NCBI RefSeq assembly: GCF_001310955.1
Contig: NZ_BAZX01000010.1
Location: 62,001 to 126,000 of the forward strand
DNA length: 64,000 bases
Reading direction: 5' to 3'
From: Marinifilum fragile JCM 15579
GTDB taxonomy: Bacteria; Bacteroidota; Bacteroidia; Bacteroidales; Marinifilaceae
The notes beneath the pieces are model-generated. The model had not been told where the DNA came from and searched no databases. It was given only the letters and a program-made list of their open reading frames with translations. The translations under genes were made by a program, and so were the position numbers. The first letter of the stretch is position 1, and the number at the start of each line of letters is the position of its first letter. Positions 1 through 8,845 of the stretch are shown in pieces.

Positions 1-1818
1 ATTGAATTTTTTGTATTCCACTTTTCGGATGTAAGTTACTGTGTTACCATCTTGTTTGACTTCACTATAATACTTGCCAAAATCCGAATCAAGCACAACC
101 TTTTCCGGAATACTTTCCATTTCAAAACCATCTGGTAGTGTAAATTGTATGCTGTCAGTATCATAATATTCGCGTGTGTAACAGATATCTGTTTTGCGAT
201 CTTTAATCTTTTTGGGAGCCTTATTGGTTCTGTTGATCAAATTAAGAGGAATGAATAAACGATCACCCGATTTGGAAGCATAGTTTCTAATGTCCAATTC
301 AAGCTTTAAAACCGAACTTGGAATTCTTGTTAACTCTTTGGATACTTCATGATTGTTGATTTTAAAATCAGGAAGTTCCAGATCACTATATATTTTCTTT
401 TTCTGATCTTCAGGACTTAAGTGAGAAAGCCCAGCTAGGTATGAGTATTGCAAACCCCTGCATTTTTCTGTAATATTTGCCGTAGCAGTACCATCTGGAT
501 TAATAACGATTTCTCCACTTTTATTTTGGGTATTATCTTCCATTTTATATTCTGGCGTTCGAACCAAATGTCCACCATTTTCATTAATGGCAAGTACGGT
601 TCTGTCATCGGTACTCGAACTTAAAAATCCACATGGACTGAATTTATTGGTACATTCCAACCAAACGGTATCCTTTTGTAATGGCACCATTAATATGATG
701 TGGTTTCCAAAGTTTTTAACGAAAGTTGTATCAAGATCACGTTGTTTATTCGCTGATGTGATAATGGTATAATAGGATGGGATATCAACTATCTTAAGAA
801 GCGATTTCATGTAATTCGATAAAGCTTTACAGTCGCCATAGGATTTATCCTGAACATCTTGAGCAGGGAATGGTTGTTGGCTACCGATACCAACTTGGAT
901 GCTAACATATCGGGTTTTGTTTTGTAAATATTCATAAAGGGTTTTCACCTTCTCAAATTCCGTTTTGCAATCCTTCACCATTTCTTTTACTTCAGCAACG
1001 GTGTTTTCATCCAGAGCATCTCTTCCATGATTTAGTTTAGAGAACCACTTGGCCAATTCATTCCATGAACTTGTATTCCCTTCAATTTTATCGTATTGAA
1101 ATTTTGTAGGAGCACAAATTAACAAGGGGCCTTGAATTGAATAGGGAGAAGAATAAGGTTCGTGCTTGTATGCTTTCAACTTACTTGCTTTCCATGAATG
1201 CGAAGTTTGGCCTTTGATATTAACTACTTCAGGTTCGATTACTGAGCCGTATAGTTTGTGCTTGAAACAAGTAGGATCGCTTGTTACAATTTTGTATGTA
1301 CTTTCTTGTACCGAACATCTGTAACCGTCATAAGGATACCAACCAGCAATGCTTGTATATTCGTTCAAGCTTTGATTGTATGAATACACAATGGTATATG
1401 GATAATTTTTTTGAACTGTTTCATATTGTTTTACCCTGTTATCAGAGAACATCGATTCTCCAGAAGCACTATAGTCATTAATTTCAGAGGATTTTACCTT
1501 CTCGATTAACATACCTTCCGCATCATATAAAGCAATTTGCAGGTTGCTTAAAGGCATCGATTTGTCATAGAATGCAACAACTTCAGCAAATTCATCGCCC
1601 GATTCGTTGAGAATTGTAATGGCTTTATGGTAAGAGTATTTTAAATTATAGATCGAATTGATTTCAACAATTGTCTCATCAAATCTAATTACGGCATCTG
1701 CATTTTCTTTTAGCTCTTCCGGAATATCACTTACCGGGTAAACAGGAGTTTTTTTTGCGGATAGTTGATTTGTACATAGAAATGTCAGGAGCAATAAAAA
1801 AATGTATCGGACTTTCAT
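1..1818 (-). CDS. DUF3857/transglutaminase-like secreted protein (partial, 3' end off window)
   Basis: The reading frame is open from an ATG at 1818 to base 1 (606 codons), so the C-terminus lies outside the window. Residues 1-21 form a signal peptide. A DUF3857-type beta-rich region follows, then a transglutaminase core with Cys330 in a YGDCKALS motif, His373 in GNHIILMVP and Glu388 in WLECT, where the family normally has Asp. The catalytic Cys and His are therefore present, unlike in the downstream-numbered paralogue at 2025-4001. Proteins of this family are exported and common in Bacteroidota. Their substrates are unknown; a protease or crosslinking role in the periplasm is only an inference from the fold. 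It is transcribed after, and probably from the same region as, its paralogue. Confidence 0.85.
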   Translation of the reverse strand, partial: MKVRYIFLLLLTFLCTNQLSAKKTPVYPVSDIPEELKENADAVIRFDETIVEINSIYNLKYSYHKAITILNESGDEFAEVVAFYDKSMPLSNLQIALYDAEGMLIEKVKSSEINDYSASGESMFSDNRVKQYETVQKNYPYTIVYSYNQSLNEYTSIAGWYPYDGYRCSVQESTYKIVTSDPTCFKHKLYGSVIEPEVVNIKGQTSHSWKASKLKAYKHEPYSSPYSIQGPLLICAPTKFQYDKIEGNTSSWNELAKWFSKLNHGRDALDENTVAEVKEMVKDCKTEFEKVKTLYEYLQNKTRYVSIQVGIGSQQPFPAQDVQDKSYGDCKALSNYMKSLLKIVDIPSYYTIITSANKQRDLDTTFVKNFGNHIILMVPLQKDTVWLECTNKFSPCGFLSSSTDDRTVLAINENGGHLVRTPEYKMEDNTQNKSGEIVINPDGTATANITEKCRGLQYSYLAGLSHLSPEDQKKKIYSDLELPDFKINNHEVSKELTRIPSSVLKLELDIRNYASKSGDRLFIPLNLINRTNKAPKKIKDRKTDICYTREYYDTDSIQFTLPDGFEMESIPEKVVLDSDFGKYYSEVKQDGNTVTYIRKVEYKKFN

Positions 1819-2024
1819 AAGTATTGGTTAAGATTTTTAAAATATCATAAATTAACAATGAACGGAAAGCAAAGATCAATGGTCAGGTTTTATGGAGAAG
1901 AGATAAACCAGTGACAATCTTCTTTTAAAAACAGATCACAGATAAGTGATTAACACTCCATTAATTCTTTGCTCTACGGTTCATCACTTCATTAACAATT
2001 CATTTGGAATTATTAATGGTATCT

Positions 2025-4001
2025 CTACATGCGTTTAAGAACCAACATTTCTGCATGCTTGGCTACAATCAGGTTGTAAAATTCTTTTAGGTTAGCATAT
2101 TCATTATACAAGAATGTTCGCTTGTTAATTTTAAACCTGCTAACCACCATAATTTTATTGCCATTCTGATTTGCTGAATACATGAATTGACCCGATTTTT
2201 CAGGAAGATTGATTCTTGCAGGAGCAGGTTTACTTTCTAAAGTATATCCATCAGGCACAGTAAGCTCAAGCATAAAAGTTCTATCAATTGGATAAGTAAA
2301 ATCAACAGGATACTTTCTTTCTTCCAAAGTGAAAGGGTTTTCTTCAATTTTATTCACGATAAATGGATTGAAATAGATAAGATCATTTACGTTTTCAAGT
2401 TCTTCAGTCATTTCAACTTCCATTTTTGAAATAATACTTTTTTCTACCTCCTTAAGATTACTAATTTCAACACTTTCTACATCTATTAGCTTATAAGCTT
2501 CATCCATGGTTTCGCGCAGTTCTTCTTCACTTTTATCTTGAATGGCATCTCTAAATTGTAAAGCGGTAAATCCATTTAAAGATAAATCGAGATTGCCTGA
2601 AACTACACCATCCTCATCAAGTTTTAGTTTTGCAATTGTGGCTGATTTTGAAATACTACTTGACTTGATGTCTACAAAGAATGAACCTTGGCTACTAATC
2701 AGTCTTCCTTTATCATTGATACAACGCTCAGGAAGAAGGTTGCATGGGCAATTGGCATCAGTAGCATCCAAGTAAATTCTATTTTCTCCAACTTTACAAC
2801 TTGCGATAACATAGTTGAACTTGGATTGACTAGGAGAGAACAGGCTCAATAAACCGTTGCTTCTTGTGCTTAGAATTACAGGATCAGCTTTAATACCCAA
2901 TTTATTTAGCAGAACCACTAACATTAAATTGATATCAGCAACATTCCCTTTTTTCTCTTTAAACGCAGAGCGTAAAGTGGATGTGGTAAATTTTCCGTAG
3001 GAATCGTCCCATTTCATATTGGATTTAATGTAATTGAATGCAGCCAATATCTTTTCTTCATCCGATTTTGTTTTGCTGGTAATTTCAGCAACCACATCTT
3101 TTAAAAATCCACCTGTTTTTAACTGTAGCCCAAAATACTCACTTTCCATTAGGGTTTTATTAATCTTATCCCAGTTACCGGTTAAATCTTTGTAAACACC
3201 ATAATTATTTTTGACTCCAGCAATTTCAAATTCAATGGCTGACATGTAATTTTTACTAGAACTGGTAAAAGGTTCTTTTTTAAAAGCAGGTACATCTTTA
3301 ATAACGAATCGATATTGGTCAATAGAAAACGTTTTACCATTGTTGAAAGTTCCATTACCAAAATTGTGCTCGTTAATATCAAAAACCAAATATCCCTTTG
3401 CATTTTTTTTGTAATCAAAGTACTCAGGAACGTTAACTCTAAACTCACTCCAAATGGTAGGGATACTGTGTTGAAAATACCAAGGATCTATATTCCATGG
3501 AATATCAGATGTTATTTGATACATGAATTCAACGACTGATCCTGGTTTAACATTTTCACAGGCTAATTTATAGGTGTAAATATCATCAGAGGATTTCTCA
3601 AGAATTTTGTCTTTGCTACTAACTTTCGTTTTTACAATCTGTCCATTTTCCAAATTGTAGGTGCACGCTTTAACTGTTCCCACATTACATTGTGTTTTAT
3701 CAAAAGAAAATTCAAGGTCTGCATAATCCAGTCCTTCATCTTTTAATATTTTTATCCTGATAATTCTTGTGGAATTGTATTGGAAATCTCCAGTAGTATT
3801 CATGTAAGGAATTTCGCTTACTCCATAATCACATAAGTAAACAGCTACGGCAGTACTGTCTTTTTCATATGTTTGCATTTTTAGCTCATCAATACTTACT
3901 TTTCCGAATTTAATTGGAGCCTTAGCTGCAAAACCAAAATTACTAATAAAAAGAATTGTTAATCCCAGAAAGATAGTTCTAAGAATCGTAAAATTTTTCA
4001 T
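2025..4001 (-). CDS. DUF3857 domain protein with degenerate transglutaminase core
   Basis: A 658-residue exported protein with a signal peptide of about 25 residues ending in FAA. The N-terminal half matches the DUF3857 pattern and the middle (about 300-420) is transglutaminase-like. In the usual catalytic positions it has Val354 (motif KGNVADINL) instead of Cys and Tyr397 (FNYVIA) instead of His; only Asp412 (YLDATD) is kept. The protein is therefore probably not an active transglutaminase and may bind rather than process its ligand. The C-terminal part is a beta-rich DUF3858-like region. It sits head-to-tail with the related gene ending at base 1, 206 bp apart, which suggests an old duplication. 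Family assignment is firm; function is unknown. Confidence 0.88.
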   Translation of the reverse strand: MKNFTILRTIFLGLTILFISNFGFAAKAPIKFGKVSIDELKMQTYEKDSTAVAVYLCDYGVSEIPYMNTTGDFQYNSTRIIRIKILKDEGLDYADLEFSFDKTQCNVGTVKACTYNLENGQIVKTKVSSKDKILEKSSDDIYTYKLACENVKPGSVVEFMYQITSDIPWNIDPWYFQHSIPTIWSEFRVNVPEYFDYKKNAKGYLVFDINEHNFGNGTFNNGKTFSIDQYRFVIKDVPAFKKEPFTSSSKNYMSAIEFEIAGVKNNYGVYKDLTGNWDKINKTLMESEYFGLQLKTGGFLKDVVAEITSKTKSDEEKILAAFNYIKSNMKWDDSYGKFTTSTLRSAFKEKKGNVADINLMLVVLLNKLGIKADPVILSTRSNGLLSLFSPSQSKFNYVIASCKVGENRIYLDATDANCPCNLLPERCINDKGRLISSQGSFFVDIKSSSISKSATIAKLKLDEDGVVSGNLDLSLNGFTALQFRDAIQDKSEEELRETMDEAYKLIDVESVEISNLKEVEKSIISKMEVEMTEELENVNDLIYFNPFIVNKIEENPFTLEERKYPVDFTYPIDRTFMLELTVPDGYTLESKPAPARINLPEKSGQFMYSANQNGNKIMVVSRFKINKRTFLYNEYANLKEFYNLIVAKHAEMLVLKRM

Positions 4002-4275
4002 AGATAGAATAGGTTAGTTTACAATGCGGATAATATAGTAAACTAAAATTTAAGAATGAATATATATTAAGCTAAGTGATACCAGTGGCAATTAAAGTAC
4101 TCTTCTAATTACAATAATATGTAGATGTATTGCTGTTTGTAATTTAAATGTTTATAGCTTAATGGTCAGCAGAATTGAATAGTTACATCTATTTCAATAT
4201 TTATTTGGCATGCTAAAATTACTAGATGTTAATGACTCTTCGTAAATGTCAAATTTCCAGTAATTATTGAAACTT

Positions 4276-4881
4276 TTATTTGCAATTATTACAATGCGAC
4301 AGGAAGTATTTCTTTAGATTCTTTTCTTTAAGAAATTGAAGTACCTTTTTGCCATAATTTGTGAAGTAACAATGATCTTTTAAGAACTCAAGATTCTTAT
4401 CGCACCAATATTGTTTCGGAATTTCGGTTGAGGTAACCGTTTCTAGTTCTTTAAGCAAAGAAAAACTTCTGGATTCATAATCATCTAAACTGAGATGATA
4501 CATGTCTGCATCACAAAGAATTTTTTCAAGCTCATTTTTGGGTTTAGGAGGGTAGTGTGTAGCTAAAATGCAATTGATTACCTTGTTTATCTTGGAAACA
4601 GGGTAATTCATTTTGCTCAAAAACTCTTCTGCAATTTCAGTTCCGGCTTTTTCGTGCCCAAAATAAGTAACAGCATGCCCAGCATCATGAAACCACGCAG
4701 CAATAATTACAATTTCGGTATCACTTGTTGAAAGACCAGAATTTTCTGCTATCAATTTACAAGCTTCTACAACCTCCTTGGTATGTTTTAAGTTGTGATA
4801 GCATAGATTTTTAGGCAAGCCACATAACAATTCTGTGACAAACTCTTCAACTTTTAATATGTAGTTTTTACTGTCGTACAT
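4276..4881 (-). CDS. HD-domain phosphohydrolase-like protein
   Basis: A 201-residue cytoplasmic protein without signal peptide. It shows the HD superfamily metal-binding set: His33 in YHNLKHT, the His65-Asp66 doublet in AWFHDAGH, His76-Glu77, a further His in ILATHYP and an Asp in LCDADMYHL. The motif order HNxxHT...FHDAGH...HE...ATH...D fits small HD phosphohydrolases that act on nucleotides or phosphorylated metabolites, but the substrate cannot be read from the sequence. The C-terminus ends in a Cys-rich tail (HCNNCK), which is unusual. It is a single gene, with gaps to both neighbours. Confidence 0.82.
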   Translation of the reverse strand: MYDSKNYILKVEEFVTELLCGLPKNLCYHNLKHTKEVVEACKLIAENSGLSTSDTEIVIIAAWFHDAGHAVTYFGHEKAGTEIAEEFLSKMNYPVSKINKVINCILATHYPPKPKNELEKILCDADMYHLSLDDYESRSFSLLKELETVTSTEIPKQYWCDKNLEFLKDHCYFTNYGKKVLQFLKEKNLKKYFLSHCNNCK

Positions 4882-4970
4882 TTATTGCTTAATTCTGAAG
4901 CTAAATAAGTTATGAATTGGCAAACAAAAAAATGTTTTCTATTAAAAGATGTTATTCTTTGTTAATTTGA

Positions 4971-5003
4971 AAAAAATGCCGTTCTATTTGTTAAAACGGC
5001 ATT
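4971..5003 (-). terminator. Rho-independent terminator after DUF2461 gene
   Basis: AATGCCGTT (4975-4983) pairs perfectly with AACGGCATT (4995-5003). The run of A at 4971-4976 gives a U-tract on the minus-strand transcript. It lies just after the stop of the gene at 5018. Confidence 0.8.
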
Positions 5004-5017
5004 TCCTGGCTTTTGTT

Positions 5018-5681
5018 TTATAAATCTTGAACTATTTCGTTTAAGAATCTGTTTAGCGGATACAATGCTTTAAAGGCATTATCAATTTCTTTTACAAATT
5101 GATCTGAATTGACCGTTTGATCATCAATCATCTTAGAAACAGCATAGTGCTTGTAATTAAGTAAATCTATATGTTCAAAGTCTTTTGGAAATCCTCTTGG
5201 AGCTGTTTTTAGCTTTTCTCCGTACAATGCTGGAAAGTGTTTTTTAAACTCTACATTCTCAATGATTCCCTTAAATTCTTCAGGATGATGAAAAATTTCA
5301 TTTCGTATGGCTTTTAAAACATTTGAGGCTGGCATATAGCATCCTCCTCCCAGGAAACATTGCTCAGGTTCGATGTGTATATAATAGCCTCCATATCGAC
5401 TTTTTCTGCCATTTTTAGCCAGGAAAGCTCCAAAATTGGTTTTGTAAGGCTTTTTGTCCTCCGAAAAGCGAACATCTCTGAATATTCTAAACAGACAGTC
5501 TTTTGCGTTTAAACCAGAAACACTAGGATCAAAAGTTTTGATTTGTTCTATGCTTAATTCAACAAAAAGTTGAAAATCCTTTTTTGCGGTTTCATACATC
5601 TTTTTTGTTGGCGTGAAACCATTCTCTGTTGTTATTCTCTCTAAGTTCTAATAGAAAATCAAATACCGATCTGTTAAGCAT
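5018..5681 (-). CDS. DUF2461 family protein (one-base frameshift near the N-terminus)
   Basis: The long downstream frame starts at 5599 and encodes typical DUF2461 motifs (FRIFRDVRFSEDKKPYKTNFGA, GGYYIHIEP), but lacks the family's N-terminus. That N-terminus is present in another frame from an ATG at 5681: MLNRSVFDFLLELRENNNRE followed by WFHANKK. The two frames meet at a run of six A on the minus strand (5601-5606). Removing one A gives a continuous 220-residue protein of normal family length. It starts 12 bp after the stop of the DsrE-like gene, so the two are probably cotranscribed. The biochemical function of DUF2461 is unknown. The break may be a sequencing indel, a real mutation or a slippage site. 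Confidence 0.82.
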
Positions 5682-5693
5682 TTTTAATACGAT

Positions 5694-6143
5694 TTAGAAT
5701 GTAATTACTTTATAATCTTTTTGCAGGTATTGAGTTAAAGGTTTTCCCATGTATTTTACCTCTATACCAATTTTCGAGAGTTTGTCGGAAACTTTATACA
5801 TATCAGCACAAGCTTTGCAAGCATATACATTTATTCCTGCTTCTTTCATTTTCTTAATGTAATCCTGTAAATCCTTGTCTTCACTAAGAAGTTTTGAAGA
5901 TGGTCCCCAAATTATAAAATTTATTTCGTCCCACCATTCAAATTTTGCTGCATTATATGCATACATGAAAACCATTTTTTCAGCGACTTCTTTATCAGCG
6001 CTTGTCCAAATAATTGCTAGTTTATTGTCTTGATTCATTTTAATGTTTGAGGATTGAGAAAGATTATTTTTTGCACTACAATTTACTATTGAATTTGCAC
6101 TGAAAAAAACTAGTAAGACGAAAACTAATAAAACCTTATTCAT
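5694..6143 (-). CDS. Exported DsrE/DsrF-like family protein
   Basis: A 149-residue protein with a hydrophobic N-terminal signal (about 1-22) followed by a DsrE/F-type alpha/beta domain. Landmarks are NKLAIIWTSADKEVAEKM, the INFIIWGPSS strand-turn and the CKACAD segment, whose two Cys lie at the position where DsrE-like proteins often have a reactive thiol. Cytoplasmic DsrE proteins relay sulfur; exported versions are widespread in Bacteroidota and their role is not settled. It is the first gene of a probable two-gene unit with the DUF2461 protein. Confidence 0.8.
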   Translation of the reverse strand: MNKVLLVFVLLVFFSANSIVNCSAKNNLSQSSNIKMNQDNKLAIIWTSADKEVAEKMVFMYAYNAAKFEWWDEINFIIWGPSSKLLSEDKDLQDYIKKMKEAGINVYACKACADMYKVSDKLSKIGIEVKYMGKPLTQYLQKDYKVITF

Positions 6144-6341
6144 GGATGATTAAATTTATTTAATAAATCAAAAAAAACTGTTCAAATAAAAAAAAGTATT
6201 CTTTAAAAATTTGCTGATTAATTAAATAGGAAAATAGGCATTATATGGATTAAATAAAAATACTTATCAAAAAAGTATAACTTATTTATGAGACTTTCCG
6301 TTAAAAAAGTGAATAATAAGTAATTTTAATATAAAAATTGA

Positions 6342-7514
6342 ATGTGGAAGTTAGTTCGGGTATTGGTTTTTCTCATTTTAATTATTCCAGTAATTTCATG
6401 GCTTGCTTGGAAATTGGAAAAAAAGAGACCCATAAATTTACTTGTAATTGATAAAACAACTCCAGAGAAGAATTTCTCGGAGCATTTGTCTTTTTTCTGG
6501 GTGGCTAACCAAAGTAAATGGGTTAAACCTACCGGAGAAGAGTATGACTATTCTAAAGATTTTCTAGGCTTTCATCCTGGTGAAAATGGCCAGTACGTAA
6601 TAAAGGATTTAAAAGTATTCGGCAAGGGAAGTAGCGCACATTTAGCCGATTCATTGGATATTGTATTTTTCGCAGATACTTACGGTATTTACAATTCCAA
6701 TTGGAAAGATCATCCAGATTATGGAAAAGATACGATCTCACTTTTTTACGGTGGGCTGCAGGCTGAAGAATTTAATCTGCTCCGGGAATTAAAAAGAAAG
6801 GGTAAAACCATAATAGCTGAATTTAATTTCTTTGCTTCTCCAACATCCCCGATAATTCGAAAGCAAACCGAACAGCTTTTAGGCGTAAATTGGAGTGGGT
6901 GGATTGGTAAATATTATCACTCTTTGGATACATTAATTAATCCAGAAATTCCTCAATGGCTTCCAGAATTATACCGTAAAAATTACAATTCAGAATATCA
7001 GTTCCGAAAAGGAGGAATTGTTTTGGTAAATAACAGGGAACAGATTATTATTTTGGAACAGGGTGTACACCTGAATGAAGGATTACCAATTCTAAGATCT
7101 GCCTTAAGTACTCAATTGGAGTATAATGTGCCAGAGGAAGTTTACTATCCGTTTTGGTTCGATATCAATGAAGCAGATGCACGAAACCATGTACTGGCAA
7201 ATTTTGAGATTGATGTGAATGAAAAGGGGAAACGACTGTTGGATTCTTTGAATGTACCCAATAAGTTTCCTGCCATTATTGAACATGATAAGGATTACAA
7301 ATTCCTTTATTTTGCCTGCGATTTCTCAGATAATAATATGGGGATATACTCTTCTTATTTTCGTGGAATTGAAAACATTAGTAGTGCTTTTTATAGTCCT
7401 GATCAGATTAAAGATAGAAAAATGTTTTTTTGGAATTATTATCGACCATTTATGTTGACGGTAATGGATAGTATTAGCGCAAAACAGGAACGCAAAACGA
7501 AATATTTGGATTAA
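6342..7514 (+). CDS. Membrane-anchored protein of unknown function, first gene of putative exopolysaccharide operon
   Basis: A 390-residue protein with one N-terminal membrane segment (about 5-24) and a large domain that should face the periplasm. I do not recognise the family. Visible features are an alternating strand/helix pattern (NLLVIDKTTP, LDIVFFADTYGIY, KGKTIIAEFNFFASPTS, FLYFACDFSDNN) that resembles a Rossmann-like or glutamine-amidotransferase-like fold, though no catalytic nucleophile motif is evident. The gene is 32 bp ahead of the beta-barrel gene and is the first of five codirectional genes ending with a GT2 synthase. A role in polysaccharide handling at the membrane is inferred only from that context. 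Confidence 0.7.
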   Translation: MWKLVRVLVFLILIIPVISWLAWKLEKKRPINLLVIDKTTPEKNFSEHLSFFWVANQSKWVKPTGEEYDYSKDFLGFHPGENGQYVIKDLKVFGKGSSAHLADSLDIVFFADTYGIYNSNWKDHPDYGKDTISLFYGGLQAEEFNLLRELKRKGKTIIAEFNFFASPTSPIIRKQTEQLLGVNWSGWIGKYYHSLDTLINPEIPQWLPELYRKNYNSEYQFRKGGIVLVNNREQIIILEQGVHLNEGLPILRSALSTQLEYNVPEEVYYPFWFDINEADARNHVLANFEIDVNEKGKRLLDSLNVPNKFPAIIEHDKDYKFLYFACDFSDNNMGIYSSYFRGIENISSAFYSPDQIKDRKMFFWNYYRPFMLTVMDSISAKQERKTKYLD

Positions 7515-7546
7515 AATTCTGAAAGAAAATAACTGATAAATTAAAT

Positions 7547-8845
7547 ATGATTAAACTTTTATCTCTCTCATTTGTGATTTCTTTTGCATTGTTGTGTTCA
7601 ATGAATTTGAACGCTCAGGAAATTGATACGCTTAAGGCAAAGGGTTTTTCTGCGGAATTTAAGAAAGCGCAAGGACTTGCTTTTAATGGCAATCGAGAAG
7701 AGGCTCGAAAACTTTGTTATAAGATACTTAAAGGCAAGCCAAATTTTCATGATGCTAGGATTTTAATAGGAAGAACTTTTGCATGGGATAAAAGATATGA
7801 TGAGGCAAGAAAAGAATTGCATGATGTTTTAGATAAAGATTACGATAATAAAGATGCAATATCTGCATTAATTGATTTGGAGAAGTGGTCTGGAGATCTG
7901 TCAAAGGCATTGTTTTACTGTGAATACGGGCAGTCTTTTTATCCAAGGGAGGAAGATTTCTTAATTAAGAAAATAAAGATTCAACAAGAAAAGGGCTTGG
8001 ATGCTAAATCTTTACAAACTATAAATGAACTGTTGGAAATTAACCCTGGAAATGCTGAAGGGATCAAACTTTTTAAAGCTTATAAATCAGCAACAAGAAA
8101 ATACTCATTAATCATTCAACATGATTTCGAACATTTCGATGAGCCATATGTTCGAAGATGGCATGTGAGTTCATTTCAAGTTTTAAGAAGAAATTCCTGG
8201 GGAAGTTTAATAGGAAAAGTAAATATTGGCGATTTGGTAAAAGAGGGAGAAGCATTGTGGTCAAAGGAAATTTCGAAACAATTTGAAATTGATGCCTATC
8301 CACGTATTTCAGCGAGCAATTATATGTACTTGAATTATGGATATTCTCCGGATAATTTATTCCCAGAACATAGAGCTGGAGCCGAGTTTTATCAGAAATT
8401 ACCTGCAAAGTTTGAAGCATCTGCGGGGATGCGTTTTTTGAGATTCAAAGGCAGTTCCAGTCATAAAAATGTATACATCTACACAGGCTCGCTTGGAAAG
8501 TACTACAGAAATTATTGGTTCTCATTGCGAGGGTATTTTACTCCCAAGAATAGTGATGTATCAAGGTCAGTATTATTTATCACCAGAAGATATTTGCGAG
8601 ATGCAAAACAATATATCGGATTGGAGTTGGGAACAGGAACCTCTCCAGATGATGCAAAAGGAAATGTATCAAATTTTGATACTTATAAATATGATAGTTG
8701 GAAAATTCGATTCGCATATCAAGATCAGTTAATTGATAAAAGGTTAACCTATTTGTTACGCGCTGGTTATGAAAGAGAAGAATATTTGGTAAATGAGAAA
8801 CGTCGAATTCTTACTGTCTCAGTTAAATTGTCATATCAATTGTAA
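7547..8845 (+). CDS. TPR plus YaiO-type outer-membrane beta-barrel protein
   Basis: A 432-residue protein with a signal peptide (1-23, ending NAQ). Residues of about 30-180 form TPR-like helices (FKKAQGLAFNGNREEARKL, RILIGRTFAWDKRYDEARKE, ALIDLEKWSGDLSKALFYCE). From about 185 to the end there are amphipathic beta strands finishing with an aromatic-flanked strand (ILTVSVKLSYQL), as in YaiO-family outer membrane proteins. A TPR domain followed by a barrel is also the design of PgaA and BcsC, which export poly-GlcNAc and cellulose. The stop codon directly abuts the next start (TAAATG), which suggests translational coupling. An export-porin role is inferred from architecture and from the GT2 synthase in the same operon. 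YaiO barrels elsewhere have no proven substrate. Confidence 0.8.
   Translation: MIKLLSLSFVISFALLCSMNLNAQEIDTLKAKGFSAEFKKAQGLAFNGNREEARKLCYKILKGKPNFHDARILIGRTFAWDKRYDEARKELHDVLDKDYDNKDAISALIDLEKWSGDLSKALFYCEYGQSFYPREEDFLIKKIKIQQEKGLDAKSLQTINELLEINPGNAEGIKLFKAYKSATRKYSLIIQHDFEHFDEPYVRRWHVSSFQVLRRNSWGSLIGKVNIGDLVKEGEALWSKEISKQFEIDAYPRISASNYMYLNYGYSPDNLFPEHRAGAEFYQKLPAKFEASAGMRFLRFKGSSSHKNVYIYTGSLGKYYRNYWFSLRGYFTPKNSDVSRSVLFITRRYLRDAKQYIGLELGTGTSPDDAKGNVSNFDTYKYDSWKIRFAYQDQLIDKRLTYLLRAGYEREEYLVNEKRRILTVSVKLSYQL

Noticed and set aside
5018-5599. DUF2461 gene as an intact gene starting at 5599
   Set aside because: It would lack the conserved NNREWF N-terminus, which is present in the adjacent frame up to 5681.
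7104-7286. Small frames antisense to the exopolysaccharide operon
   Set aside because: They are shadows of clearly coding plus-strand genes with no features of their own.
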